A stretch of DNA of 64,000 nucleotides, taken from NCBI GenBank assembly GCA_049596955.1, contig JBMYMD010000007.1, forward strand, positions 1 to 64,000, read 5' to 3'. The translations under genes were made by a program, and so were the position numbers. This document shows positions 27,047 through 36,065 of the stretch, piece after piece. Position 1 is the stretch's first letter; the number at the start of each line of letters is the position of its first letter. Origin of the DNA: UBA3478 sp049596955 (GTDB taxonomy: Bacteria; Bacteroidota; Bacteroidia; Flavobacteriales; Flavobacteriaceae). A model generated the notes under the pieces. It saw only the letters and a list, made by a program, of their open reading frames with translations, made no database searches and had not been told where the DNA came from.

Positions 27047-28333
27047 TTATACCAACTCTGTATACTGAAACAAAGGCCTTGATTGCATGAGTTCATTCAC
27101 CTCAGCGCGAACCGCTGCGATAGATGAGTCGTCATTTGAACCCATCAATACGCGATCTATCAAATCAGCAATGGTATTCATGTCTTGTTCAACCAAACCT
27201 CTTGTAGTAACAGCAGGTGTTCCCAAACGAATTCCAGAAGTGACAAATGGGGACTTATCATCAAAGGGAACCATGTTTTTGTTAGCAGTAATGTCCGCTA
27301 ATTCAAGTGCTTTTTCAGCATCCTTACCTGTGATATCCTTGTTTCTTAAATCAATAAGAATCATATGATTATCTGTTCCTCCAGAAATGATATGGTATCC
27401 TTTTGAAATAAGAGCTTGACCAAGAGCGTCGGCATTCTTTTTAACCTGAACCATATAATGCAAGAAGTGGTCTTCTAAAGCTTCTCCAAAGGCCACAGCT
27501 TTACCAGCAATTACATGTTCTAAAGGCCCTCCTTGATTTCCTGGAAATACCGCTAAATCAACTAATGACGACATCTTGCGCACAGTTCCATTTTTAAGTT
27601 TAATTCCCATTGGATTTTCAAAATCTTCTCCCATTAAAATCAAACCTCCTCTTGGTCCTCTCAAGGTTTTATGCGTAGTTGTAGTAACGAAGTGACAATG
27701 CGGAATAGGGTCGTTTAAAATTCCTTTGGCAATCAAACCCGAGGGGTGAGATATATCAGCCATGAGTAAGGCACCCACTCCGTCAGCAATCTGACGAAAC
27801 TTTTCAAAATCCATATCTCTTGAATAGGCTGAAGCACCAGCAATAATTAATTTTGGTCTTTCTTTTTTGGCAATTTCTTCTATGGTATTGTAATTTAAAA
27901 GACCAGAATCTTGATCCACTCCGTAAAAAACAGGTTTGTACAAACGCCCAGAAAAATTAACCGGCGATCCGTGTGTGAGGTGACCTCCATGAGATAAGTC
28001 AAATCCCATAATAGTATCTCCAGGGTTTAAGGCCGCATGAAAAAGAGAAGCATTCGCCTGAGACCCAGAATGAGGTTGAACATTTGCGTATACCGCTCCA
28101 AAAAGTTGTTTTGCTCTTTCGATCGCGAGGTTTTCGACCTTATCTACCTCTTCACAACCACCGTAATATCTCTTTCCAGGATATCCTTCAGCATATTTGT
28201 TGGTCAAAACAGAACCGGTCGCTTCCATGACCGCCTCGGAGGTAAAGTTTTCTGAAGCAATTAATTCAACTCCTCTTAATTGTCTGTTTTTTTCACTCTC
28301 AATTAGAGAAAATAACTCTTGATCCCTATTCAT
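27047..28333 (-). CDS. glyA: Serine hydroxymethyltransferase
   Basis: PLP enzyme interconverting serine and glycine while charging tetrahydrofolate with a one-carbon unit. The 428-residue protein shows ELIASENFTS near the N-terminus, NVQPHSGSQANA, the PLP-lysine motif TTTHKTLRGPRGG and a complete C-terminal domain. Length is normal for the family. The gene has its own -7 box 16 nt upstream. Together with the serine dehydratase gene at 9.2 kb the window encodes two enzymes drawing on serine. Confidence 0.98.
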   Translation of the reverse strand: MNRDQELFSLIESEKNRQLRGVELIASENFTSEAVMEATGSVLTNKYAEGYPGKRYYGGCEEVDKVENLAIERAKQLFGAVYANVQPHSGSQANASLFHAALNPGDTIMGFDLSHGGHLTHGSPVNFSGRLYKPVFYGVDQDSGLLNYNTIEEIAKKERPKLIIAGASAYSRDMDFEKFRQIADGVGALLMADISHPSGLIAKGILNDPIPHCHFVTTTTHKTLRGPRGGLILMGEDFENPMGIKLKNGTVRKMSSLVDLAVFPGNQGGPLEHVIAGKAVAFGEALEDHFLHYMVQVKKNADALGQALISKGYHIISGGTDNHMILIDLRNKDITGKDAEKALELADITANKNMVPFDDKSPFVTSGIRLGTPAVTTRGLVEQDMNTIADLIDRVLMGSNDDSSIAAVRAEVNELMQSRPLFQYTELV

Positions 28334-28349
28334 GTCATTTTATTTTCGA

Positions 28350-28357
28350 CAAAAGTA
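28350..28357 (-). promoter_or_regulatory. glyA promoter -7 box (TACTTTTG)
   Basis: Exact TAnnTTTG match on the minus strand, 16 nt before the glyA start codon. No TTG is seen at the usual -33 spacing. Confidence 0.5.
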
Positions 28358-28410
28358 CATTCTAATTTGGTAGTAGTTTGATTTTGTTTAGACCCTAAAT
28401 TCACAATTTA

Positions 28411-28767
28411 TCAACACAAAAGCTGGGTTACATTCAATTGTAAAATATCTCCATGAGAAGCGTGGTCAACGACTTTCCCGTTTTTGAGAACTAGTACTTG
28501 AGGTGATTGGTGCGGAATTTCCAATACACGGGCTAATTCGTTAGATAGAGAGCGCTTATCAAATACATTAATAAGTACAAAATCAAAAGAACAGTCCACG
28601 CTATCTAGCATCTGTTTAAATTCTCGTAATACCCAAGTGCTCGTTCCACATTTATGGGAGTGCTTAAACAAAACCTGGGGTTGCTCATAAGAAAGTTCTA
28701 TATACTCCTTGTGAAGATCATTTGTATGCTCCAATTCCTCTTTTTTCTTCTTAAAAAACCAACTCAT
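28411..28767 (-). CDS. ytxJ: Bacillithiol system redox-active protein YtxJ
   Basis: A 118-residue thioredoxin-fold protein. Residues about 36-50 read FKHSHKCGTSTW, with the single reactive cysteine of YtxJ/DUF2847, and SPQVLVLKNGKVV supplies the cis-Pro strand. The family is a predicted monothiol bacilliredoxin that removes bacillithiol from oxidised proteins, and its presence suggests the organism makes bacillithiol. I start at MSWFFKKK (28767) because the 10 extra upstream residues are not family-like. It is divergent from clpB. Confidence 0.85.
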   Translation of the reverse strand: MSWFFKKKKEELEHTNDLHKEYIELSYEQPQVLFKHSHKCGTSTWVLREFKQMLDSVDCSFDFVLINVFDKRSLSNELARVLEIPHQSPQVLVLKNGKVVDHASHGDILQLNVTQLLC

Positions 28768-28872
28768 AGTGTCAAAATGACTTAAAATTTTAATCAAATA
28801 CTGACAAAAAGTCTTCTTTTGAGTGTAATCTCAAAATGGAATTCTTTTTGATTTTATTGGTGTAAAAAACTT

Positions 28873-31446
28873 ATGAATGCACAATCGTTTACACCAAAAG
28901 TTCAACATATTATAGGTGAAGCACAAATCATAACCCAATCCTATGATCATAAACTCACCGAGCCACAACACTTGTTTTTAGCTATGCATGAACAAGAATA
29001 CGAAGTTCTTGAATTATATCTCAAAAAAGAAATAATTGAACAAAGTATTCAAGCTGTTAAAGATGATCTTAAATCAAGACCTCAATCAAATTCAGCAGAA
29101 ATACAATTCTCCAATGAATCGGTGCAAATCCTCCAAAAAGCCATGGCTAATGCTCGAAAAATAAATCAAAATCAGGTAAATCTACCTTCTTTTTTTATTG
29201 CACTGCTCAGCTATAGTAAAAGTTTAAAAACAATCTTGAGTGAAATTGGAGTCGATTTTAACACACTAGAAAAAACAATGAAAGAAAAAGAAACCAATAC
29301 GTCTAAGAAAGAAAAAACACGTACTCAACTCAATAGATTTGCAAGCGACCTCAATGCACTTGTAGATTCGGGTAAATTAGATCCCATAATTGGTAGAGAG
29401 GAAGAAATCAGGCGTGTTTTGCAGATCTTATCTAGACGAACTAAAAACAACCCTATTTTAGTCGGAGCTCCAGGTGTAGGTAAAACAGCTATCGCTGAAG
29501 GACTTGCACAGCGCATTGTAAATGGGGATGTTCCAGATAATCTAAAAAGTAAAAAAGTTTATGCCCTTGATATGGGCGCTTTAATTGCTGGCGCGAAATA
29601 CAAGGGAGAATTCGAAGAGCGATTAAAAGCCGTCATTAAAGAAGTTACTGAGCATTCAGGAGAAATTATCTTATTTATAGACGAAATACACACCCTAGTT
29701 GGCGCAGGAGGAGGTCAAGGTGCAATGGACGCCGCTAACATCCTCAAACCCGCCCTAGCCCGAGGTGAATTAAGAGCTGTGGGCGCCACTACTCTAGATG
29801 AATATCAAAAGTATTTTGAAAAAGACAAGGCTCTAGAGCGCCGATTTCAAAAGGTAATTGTAAATCAACCCAATAGAGAAAGTGCAATTTCAATTCTTCG
29901 TGGTATTAAAGAAAAATATGAGACACATCATAAGGTCAGAATCAAAGATGATGCTCTAATCGCAGCCGTAGACTTGTCATCTAGATATATTTCAGACCGT
30001 TTTTTGCCAGATAAAGCTATTGATTTGATGGATGAGGCTGCCTCCAAAATTCGAATGGAAATCAATTCAAAACCCGAAGAATTAGACGATTTAGATCGAA
30101 AAATTACACAAATTGAAATTGAAATACAGGCACTTAAAAAGGAAAAAGATGAGCAAAAAACAAAACTGCTCAACACTGAATTAGCAGAAATACAAGAAAA
30201 AAGAACACTATTATTCACGAAGTGGAGCAGTGAACGCGACAAAATTGATCAAATTCAAAGTACCAAGAAAGAGCTCGAAAAATTAAGAGCAGAAGCAGAA
30301 AAAGCCGAGCGAGAAGGCGATTACGAAAGAGTTGCAAAAATAAGGTACGGAACCTCCAAAGAATTGGAAGGCAAATTAAAAAATCTTCAACTCGATGTTG
30401 ACCGTAATCAAGAGCAAAACATTATCAAAGAAGAAGTGAATAGTGAGGATATCGCTGAAATTGTCTCAAAATGGACAAGTATTCCTGTACATAAATTAAT
30501 GTCAAGTGAAATAGAAAAATTACTTCAGCTTGAAACACACTTAAACCAAAAGTTAATTGGACAAAAAAATGCAGTCGAAGCTGTTTCTGAAGCAATCAGA
30601 CGCAACAAAGCTGGTCTGAATCCCGTAGATAAGCCTATTGGATCTTTTCTTTTTATAGGACCAACCGGTGTAGGCAAAACAGAGTTGTCTAAAACACTAG
30701 CTTCTTATTTGTTTAATGACAAAAATGCTATAACACGAATCGATATGAGTGAATACCAGGAAAAGCACAGTGTAAGTCGTCTTATTGGTGCACCTCCAGG
30801 ATACGTGGGTTACGATGAAGGTGGCCAACTGACCGAAGCAGTGCGGCGCAGACCATATTCCATCGTATTGCTAGACGAAATTGAAAAAGCCCATCCTGAC
30901 ACCTTCAATATTTTACTTCAAGTTTTAGATGAAGGCCACCTCACAGACAGTCAGGGAAGATTCATTGATTTTAAAAACACTATAGTTATAATGACCTCTA
31001 ATATCGGTTCAAATTATTGGAGCGCCTTGTCAGCGGAAAACTCTTTTAATTCTGAAGAGGTCGAAATGATTCAAAATAAAGTTCAAGATGAGCTAAAACA
31101 ACACATGAAACCCGAGTTTTTAAATAGAATTGATGAAATAACGCTTTTTACACCCTTAACACCTGAGGACATCTCAGTAATTACAAGTCTTCAATTAGAA
31201 GAACTTGTTCACACTTTAAAAGAAAAGGGAATCGATCTGCAATTTACAGAAGAGGCCGTTACTTTTCTGAGTGAACAGGGCTATGACATGCAATACGGAG
31301 CTAGACCGTTAAAGCGCATTATACAAAAGGAAGTACTTAGTCCTCTTTCAAAAAAAATTCTTTCTGGCGATATAAAATCAAAAGGAGGCGTAATTTTAGA
31401 TAACTTTGATAACCGATTGGTATTTAGAACTCAAATCTCTAGCTAG
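28873..31446 (+). CDS. clpB: ATP-dependent disaggregase ClpB
   Basis: An 857-residue Hsp100 chaperone that threads aggregated proteins through its hexameric pore and works with DnaK. Domain order: N-terminal Clp repeat domain (1-145), AAA1 with Walker A GAPGVGKT and Walker B ILFIDEIHT, a long coiled-coil middle domain (about 400-520, rich in E/K/Q) that separates ClpB from ClpA/C, AAA2 with GPTGVGKTEL and the pore loop GYVGYDEGG, and the C-terminal D2 small domain. Normal length. A TetR regulator begins 3 bases after its stop codon. Confidence 0.97.
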   Translation: MNAQSFTPKVQHIIGEAQIITQSYDHKLTEPQHLFLAMHEQEYEVLELYLKKEIIEQSIQAVKDDLKSRPQSNSAEIQFSNESVQILQKAMANARKINQNQVNLPSFFIALLSYSKSLKTILSEIGVDFNTLEKTMKEKETNTSKKEKTRTQLNRFASDLNALVDSGKLDPIIGREEEIRRVLQILSRRTKNNPILVGAPGVGKTAIAEGLAQRIVNGDVPDNLKSKKVYALDMGALIAGAKYKGEFEERLKAVIKEVTEHSGEIILFIDEIHTLVGAGGGQGAMDAANILKPALARGELRAVGATTLDEYQKYFEKDKALERRFQKVIVNQPNRESAISILRGIKEKYETHHKVRIKDDALIAAVDLSSRYISDRFLPDKAIDLMDEAASKIRMEINSKPEELDDLDRKITQIEIEIQALKKEKDEQKTKLLNTELAEIQEKRTLLFTKWSSERDKIDQIQSTKKELEKLRAEAEKAEREGDYERVAKIRYGTSKELEGKLKNLQLDVDRNQEQNIIKEEVNSEDIAEIVSKWTSIPVHKLMSSEIEKLLQLETHLNQKLIGQKNAVEAVSEAIRRNKAGLNPVDKPIGSFLFIGPTGVGKTELSKTLASYLFNDKNAITRIDMSEYQEKHSVSRLIGAPPGYVGYDEGGQLTEAVRRRPYSIVLLDEIEKAHPDTFNILLQVLDEGHLTDSQGRFIDFKNTIVIMTSNIGSNYWSALSAENSFNSEEVEMIQNKVQDELKQHMKPEFLNRIDEITLFTPLTPEDISVITSLQLEELVHTLKEKGIDLQFTEEAVTFLSEQGYDMQYGARPLKRIIQKEVLSPLSKKILSGDIKSKGGVILDNFDNRLVFRTQISS

Positions 31447-31449
31447 CCC

Positions 31450-32052
31450 ATGCAAATAAGTAAATCCTTAAAAACAAAACAGTTTATTTTAGAAACCGTA
31501 GCTCCCCTATTTAATAAATACGGATATCACGGTACGAGTTTAAGTGCAATTACCGAGGCAACAGGTTTAACAAAGGGAGCACTTTATGGCAATTTTGAAA
31601 ACAAGGAAGAACTGGCCCTGTCCGCTTTTGAATACTCCAAAAACATATTACTCAAACATATTATTAATGCCTTACAAGAAGGTGAAACTTCAATGTCTAG
31701 AATGTTTTCGCTTATCAATTTTTACAAATCGTATAATTTAATAATAGAAGAGTTAGGAGGGTGTCCTATTGTAAGCGCTGGGGCGGATGCCAAACATAAC
31801 AACTTTACACTATCACAAGCAATTAAAGAAGTGCATCATTCTATCGAAGGACATATTGCTCATGTAATTGAGCAAGGCCAAATCAAGGGTGAATTCAAAT
31901 TGAAATTGCCCGCAATGCAATACGCAAAGCAATTTTACACGATTTTAAATGGAGGTGTAATTTCTAGCATTATAACTTCAGATTCAAAATACTTTAAGAA
32001 TTCGGCTCAATATTTGGAATATCTTATTCAAATCGAATTCGCAAAAAAATAA
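31450..32052 (+). CDS. TetR/AcrR family transcriptional regulator
   Basis: A 200-residue one-component repressor. The N-terminal helix-turn-helix (about residues 10-55) reads ILETVAPLFNKYGYHGTSLSAI followed by TGLTKGALYGNFENKEEL, the classical TetR recognition-helix pattern. The C-terminal ligand/dimer domain contains GGCPIVSAGADA, as in the TetR_C subgroup of YxaF/LmrA-like regulators. It starts 3 bases after clpB, so it is probably co-transcribed, though a functional link to heat shock is not evident. The ligand is unknown. Confidence 0.92.
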   Translation: MQISKSLKTKQFILETVAPLFNKYGYHGTSLSAITEATGLTKGALYGNFENKEELALSAFEYSKNILLKHIINALQEGETSMSRMFSLINFYKSYNLIIEELGGCPIVSAGADAKHNNFTLSQAIKEVHHSIEGHIAHVIEQGQIKGEFKLKLPAMQYAKQFYTILNGGVISSIITSDSKYFKNSAQYLEYLIQIEFAKK

Positions 32053-32083
32053 CTAGCGCTTAATTCACAGCTTAGCAGTATTC

Positions 32084-32545
32084 ATGGGCATTCAACAAGT
32101 AAATATCAAAAATAAGCGCGCGAGATTTGAATACGAGATACTTGACACTTATGAAGCTGGAATTGTACTTGCAGGTACTGAAATTAAATCTATTCGCCTG
32201 AGTAAAGCCAACATATCGAATAGTTTTTGTGAGTTCAATCAAAATACTGAACTTTTTGTAGTCAATATGCAAATAGATGAGTATTCTCATGGCAATCATT
32301 ACAATCATCAGCCAAAAGCAGTTAGAAAGTTGCTGCTGCAAAAAAGAGAGCTCAGAAAATTACACAAAGAAGTGTCTCAAAAAGGAATAGCTATTATCCC
32401 CTTGCGCTTATACCTAAACGAAAAAGGTTTAGCTAAACTGCAAATCGCTCTGGCAAAAGGGAAAAAATTATACGATAAGCGAGAAACTATAAAAGATAGA
32501 GACAACAAGCGAACACTCGATCGTATTAAGAAAAAGGAAGTTTAG
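32084..32545 (+). CDS. smpB: SsrA-binding protein SmpB
   Basis: A 153-residue partner of tmRNA in ribosome rescue by trans-translation. Family motifs in order: NKRARFEYEILDTYEAGIVLAGTEIKS-type N-terminus, KANISNSFCEF, NHYNHQPKAVRKLLL, a KGxAIIPLRLY strand and the basic C-terminal tail KKLYDKRETIKDRDNKRTL. Length is normal. The tmRNA gene is not in the window. It overlaps the convergent pcm gene by 4 bases. Confidence 0.97.
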   Translation: MGIQQVNIKNKRARFEYEILDTYEAGIVLAGTEIKSIRLSKANISNSFCEFNQNTELFVVNMQIDEYSHGNHYNHQPKAVRKLLLQKRELRKLHKEVSQKGIAIIPLRLYLNEKGLAKLQIALAKGKKLYDKRETIKDRDNKRTLDRIKKKEV

Positions 32546-33201
32546 TTCAAGCCTTCTTTGTCTTCGAGTAGAGGCACAAAACGAAATTCACCATGAAGAC
32601 TTTTGGTGAATTTTGTAGTTGCGGTTTTAATATATCTGTGCATGAGCTGTGTATTCCCCTCTCCAACTGGAATGACCAATCGCCCTCCTAATTTTAGCTG
32701 CTTTAGCAAGGCTTCGGGAAGCTGAGGAGCACCGGCAGTTACAATAACACCATCAAAAGGAGCCTGTTCAGCGTAACCAATATATCCGTCTCCATAAATC
32801 ATTTTTTTTGGTCTATAAGGCATTTGCTGAAAGAATAGTTTGGTTTTCTTGAACAATTCTAATTGCCGTTCAATAGTATATACCTTTGCCCCTAATGCAA
32901 TGAGGACGGCTGTTTGATAACCACATCCGGTACCAACTTCTAAAATTTTATCTCCAGTTTTTACATCCAATAACGAACTTTGGACGGCTACTGTATAAGG
33001 CTGAGATATGGTTTGATTTGCTCCTATGGGAAAAGCCTTATCTTGATACGCATGGGCCTCGAAACTGCTGTCTAAATAAAGATGGCGTGGAACCTTAGCA
33101 ATCGCTTGTAAAACATTCTCATCTGTAATCCCTTTAGCTTTAAGTTCTGCAACTAAATGATTACGCATTCCCTGATGTTTTAATTCGTCTTTTCTCAGCA
33201 T
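32542..33201 (-). CDS. pcm: Protein-L-isoaspartate O-methyltransferase
   Basis: A 219-residue SAM-dependent enzyme that starts the repair of isoaspartyl residues in aged proteins. It shows the N-terminal VPRHLYLD, the ANQTISQPYTVA substrate motif, and the SAM-binding LEVGTGCGYQTAVL followed by VTAGAPQLPEALL and LGGRLVIPVG, all diagnostic of PCMT. It is divergent from the Idh-type oxidoreductase with interleaved promoters. Confidence 0.95.
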   Translation of the reverse strand: MLRKDELKHQGMRNHLVAELKAKGITDENVLQAIAKVPRHLYLDSSFEAHAYQDKAFPIGANQTISQPYTVAVQSSLLDVKTGDKILEVGTGCGYQTAVLIALGAKVYTIERQLELFKKTKLFFQQMPYRPKKMIYGDGYIGYAEQAPFDGVIVTAGAPQLPEALLKQLKLGGRLVIPVGEGNTQLMHRYIKTATTKFTKSLHGEFRFVPLLEDKEGLN

Positions 33202-33219
33202 TTCCTAAAATGTGTGAGA

Positions 33220-33227
33220 CAAAATTA
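33220..33227 (-). promoter_or_regulatory. pcm promoter -7 box (TAATTTTG)
   Basis: Exact TAnnTTTG match on the minus strand, 18 nt before the pcm start. It abuts the divergent promoter at 33232-33261. Confidence 0.5.
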
Positions 33228-33231
33228 AACA

Positions 33232-33261
33232 TTGTTAACTCTACTTATATGGCTATTTTTG
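33232..33261 (+). promoter_or_regulatory. Promoter of the Idh-type oxidoreductase (TTG-N19-TATTTTTG)
   Basis: TTG at 33232-33234 and the perfect -7 box TATTTTTG at 33254-33261 have the canonical 19-nt spacing. The start codon follows 15 nt later. This is the clearest complete Bacteroidota promoter in the window, and it rules out the in-frame TTG at 33232 as a start codon. Confidence 0.8.
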
Positions 33262-33276
33262 CAGAAAAATAATTCT

Positions 33277-34269
33277 ATGTTAAAAGCAGGTGTTTTTGGA
33301 GCAGGTCATTTAGGAAAGATTCATTTAAAATTATTAAAGGAATCTTCTAAATATGAGTTAGTTGGATTCTATGACAATAATGAATCACATGCAATTGAAG
33401 TTCAAGAAACCTTTGGATATAAATTTTATTCATCACAAGATGCACTTTTAAACGAAATTGATGTTGCAGTTATAGTAACTCCAACACTCACCCATTTTGA
33501 CATTGCGAAAAGAGCACTTGAATACAAAAAGCACCTCTTTATAGAAAAACCGATAACACTAAATCTAGAGCAAGCCGAAGAATTGATGGTACTCGCCAAA
33601 GAAAACGGTGTTATAGGGGCTGTAGGGCACGTTGAAAGATATAACCCTGCCTTAAGGTCAGTAAAAGACATCATCGATAATCCGATGTTTATTGAGACGC
33701 ATCGACTCTCTGAATTCAATCCAAGAGGAACAGATGTGTCTGTTGTAATGGATCTAATGATTCACGATATCGAAATCGTTTTGAGTATGATATCCTCAAG
33801 TTTAGCAGAAGTGCATGCAAGTGGAGCCTGCGTGCTCTCTCAGTCTCCAGATATTGCCAATGCTAGATTAGTATTTGAAAATAAATCTGTTGTTAATTTG
33901 ACCGCGAGCAGAATATCTTTAAAAAATATGCGGAAAACCAGGGTTTTTCAAAAAGATGCATACATCAGTATTGACTTTTTAGAAAAAGAAAGTGAAATCG
34001 TTAAAATTGATAGTCCTAAGGCCGACGAGACAATAGATCCCTATCAAATGACCTTGACTAATGCCGAAGGTGAAACAAAAATTTTACATTTCGAAAAACC
34101 AAAGACAGAAATGAACAACGCCATACTTGATGAACTTGAAAATTTAGCCGAGGCAATTCATTTAAAGCGTTCACCCTTAGTAACTTTAGAGGACGGCACC
34201 AAGGCTTTAAAGGTTGCCTTAGAAATCATCTCAAAAATAAAAAACCAGTTAAACTATTCAGGAAACTAG
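33277..34269 (+). CDS. Gfo/Idh/MocA family oxidoreductase
   Basis: A 330-residue NAD(P)-dependent oxidoreductase. The Rossmann domain begins KAGVFGAGHLGKIHLKLL (residues 3-20) and includes VTPTLTHFDIAKRAL and the catalytic-region EKPITLNLEQAEEL, then GHVERYNPA. The C-terminal domain is the GFO_IDH_MocA sheet. Enzymes of this family act on sugars, inositols or UDP-sugars; the VERYNPA motif is seen in homologues near UDP-sugar or lipid pathways, but the substrate cannot be fixed. I place the start at 33277, downstream of a strong promoter. Confidence 0.92.
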   Translation: MLKAGVFGAGHLGKIHLKLLKESSKYELVGFYDNNESHAIEVQETFGYKFYSSQDALLNEIDVAVIVTPTLTHFDIAKRALEYKKHLFIEKPITLNLEQAEELMVLAKENGVIGAVGHVERYNPALRSVKDIIDNPMFIETHRLSEFNPRGTDVSVVMDLMIHDIEIVLSMISSSLAEVHASGACVLSQSPDIANARLVFENKSVVNLTASRISLKNMRKTRVFQKDAYISIDFLEKESEIVKIDSPKADETIDPYQMTLTNAEGETKILHFEKPKTEMNNAILDELENLAEAIHLKRSPLVTLEDGTKALKVALEIISKIKNQLNYSGN

Positions 34270-34302
34270 ACCCTAACAATTAATTTAATCCTATTTCTAA
34301 TA

Positions 34303-34959
34303 ATGGCTATACGTGAGAATTTAGAACATATCATTAGTGAGATTCCGAAGAACGTCTCCTTGGTAGCCGTATCAAAGACTAAACCTTTTGAAGATTTAAA
34401 AGAAGCTTATGAGGCAGGTCAACGAATCTTTGGAGAAAATAAAGTACAAGAACTCGTAGAAAAGCACGAGGAGTTACCTGATGATGTGCAGTGGCATATG
34501 ATAGGTCACCTGCAGCGTAACAAGGTTAAATATATTGCGCCTTTTATCTCTTTAATTCACTCGGTTGATAGTTTAAGGCTTCTCAAGGAAATAAATAAAC
34601 AGGGAAGTAAATTAAACCTGAAAATAAATTGCCTTTTACAAATTCATATTGCGCAAGAAGAAAACAAATTCGGCTTGACCGCTAGCGAACTAGATGAAAT
34701 ACTCACTTCGATTGAAGATTTTGAATTCGTAAACATAAAAGGCTTAATGGGAATGGCTTCTTTTACCAATGACCAAGTCCAATTAAAGTCGGAGTTCACA
34801 TATTTGGCTCAACTCTTTAAAGAAAAAGCAATAGATTTCAAAAATCTAGAAATTTTGTCAATGGGTATGAGTGGAGACTATCAGCTCGCCATTGATTGCG
34901 GGAGTAATATGATCAGAGTGGGTAGTCGTATATTCGGGGCACGAAATTATCATCATTGA
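34303..34959 (+). CDS. yggS: YggS family pyridoxal-phosphate homeostasis protein
   Basis: A 218-residue single-domain PLP-binding TIM barrel. The PLP lysine lies in VSLVAVSKTKPFEDL, followed by FGENKVQEL, WHMIGHLQRNKVKYI, HSVDS, EENKFGLT and the C-terminal MGMSGDYQLAIDCGSNMIRVGSRIFG, all typical of YggS/PLPBP. The family buffers cellular PLP and has no known catalytic reaction. The stop overlaps the TTG start of the next gene by 4 bases, starting a run of coupled genes to 38243. Confidence 0.95.
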   Translation: MAIRENLEHIISEIPKNVSLVAVSKTKPFEDLKEAYEAGQRIFGENKVQELVEKHEELPDDVQWHMIGHLQRNKVKYIAPFISLIHSVDSLRLLKEINKQGSKLNLKINCLLQIHIAQEENKFGLTASELDEILTSIEDFEFVNIKGLMGMASFTNDQVQLKSEFTYLAQLFKEKAIDFKNLEILSMGMSGDYQLAIDCGSNMIRVGSRIFGARNYHH

Positions 34960-36065
34960 ATCGTTATTTTGCCATATTAGACATCGAATCCACTGGAGGA
35001 GCCTATAATGAAGAAGGGATAACTGAAATTGCTATTCATAAATTTGACGGGAGCCAGGAAATCGATTACTTTCAATCACTCATCAATCCTGAAAGGGAAA
35101 TACAGGAGTTTGTCGTAAAACTGACAGGAATTTCAAACAAAATGCTCAAAAATGCACCCAAATTTTACGAGGTAGCCAAACGCATCATTGAAATTACCAA
35201 AGACTGTGTTATTGTTGCTCATAATACCAGTTTTGATTATCGGATTTTAAAGTTAGAGTTCGACCGACTTGGTTATGATTTTACAAAAGAAACCCTATGC
35301 ACGGTTGAATTATCACAAAAGTTAATTCCAGAGGCCGATTCTCACAGTCTAGGCAAGTTGGTAAAGGCATTGGGTATAGCAGTGAGCAATCGACATAGAG
35401 CTTCTGGGGACGCTCAAGCGACACTCGAATTGTTTAAAATTCTACTTCAAAAAGATACCACCAAGGAAATTTCAAAATCTCTAATCAAGAAAAACGAGCA
35501 TTTTCATTTAAGCCAAAAGCAAATAGATCTAATAAATAATCTCAGTGAAAAAGCAGGCATCTTCTATTTATATGGCAAAGACGAGAATTTGCTATACACT
35601 GGACAAAGTAAAAACATCAAAACAACACTGAGTAAAAAGTTTGCGTCAAAGTCCAAAAAAGATATGTCTTTACAAAAGAAAACAAAGCATATCATAGAAC
35701 AACTAATTACAAATGAGTTGTTTCGCAATATTAAATTTATTCATGAAACAAATGGTCGATTTAATTTAAATGCAGTAAAAAAAAATACCCCAGAAAACAA
35801 CAAAATTAGACTACTAGACAAGCACAAGATTTTTTTGATCATAGAGAAAGAAAATACCTCTGCTCAGAATTATATTTATTTTATTGAAAATGGAGCACTG
35901 AGTTACTTCGGTGTCTGTAAATTGAATTATCAAATCAATAAAATTGAGATTCTTAAAAAAAATTTGATTAAAATTGAGCAAGATCTAGCTGTTTATGGTC
36001 AGCTCATCGAACAAAAATTCAAAGAAAATCCAGAGAAATACGACATTCAACTCCTTGAAGATTAG
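34956..36065 (+). CDS. DEDDh exonuclease fused to a degenerate GIY-YIG domain
   Basis: A 369-residue DnaQ-like 3'-5' exonuclease domain (residues 1-165) plus a C-terminal half of UvrC/Cho type. The catalytic set is intact: D9 and E11 in ILDIESTGG, D94 in NTSFDY, H147 and D152 in RHRASGDA. Residues about 201-230 align with GIY-YIG nucleases (GIFYLYG, LLYTGQSKN), but the catalytic arginine position reads T (224) and the metal-binding glutamate region is not recognisable. Such DnaQ-UvrC-like fusions are thought to act in DNA repair. The start is TTG, overlapping yggS by 4 bases. Confidence 0.85.
   Translation: MNRYFAILDIESTGGAYNEEGITEIAIHKFDGSQEIDYFQSLINPEREIQEFVVKLTGISNKMLKNAPKFYEVAKRIIEITKDCVIVAHNTSFDYRILKLEFDRLGYDFTKETLCTVELSQKLIPEADSHSLGKLVKALGIAVSNRHRASGDAQATLELFKILLQKDTTKEISKSLIKKNEHFHLSQKQIDLINNLSEKAGIFYLYGKDENLLYTGQSKNIKTTLSKKFASKSKKDMSLQKKTKHIIEQLITNELFRNIKFIHETNGRFNLNAVKKNTPENNKIRLLDKHKIFLIIEKENTSAQNYIYFIENGALSYFGVCKLNYQINKIEILKKNLIKIEQDLAVYGQLIEQKFKENPEKYDIQLLED

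Noticed and set aside
33232..33276. Upstream TTG start for the Idh-type oxidoreductase
   Set aside because: The TTG is the -33 element and the frame includes the -7 box, so it lies before the transcription start.
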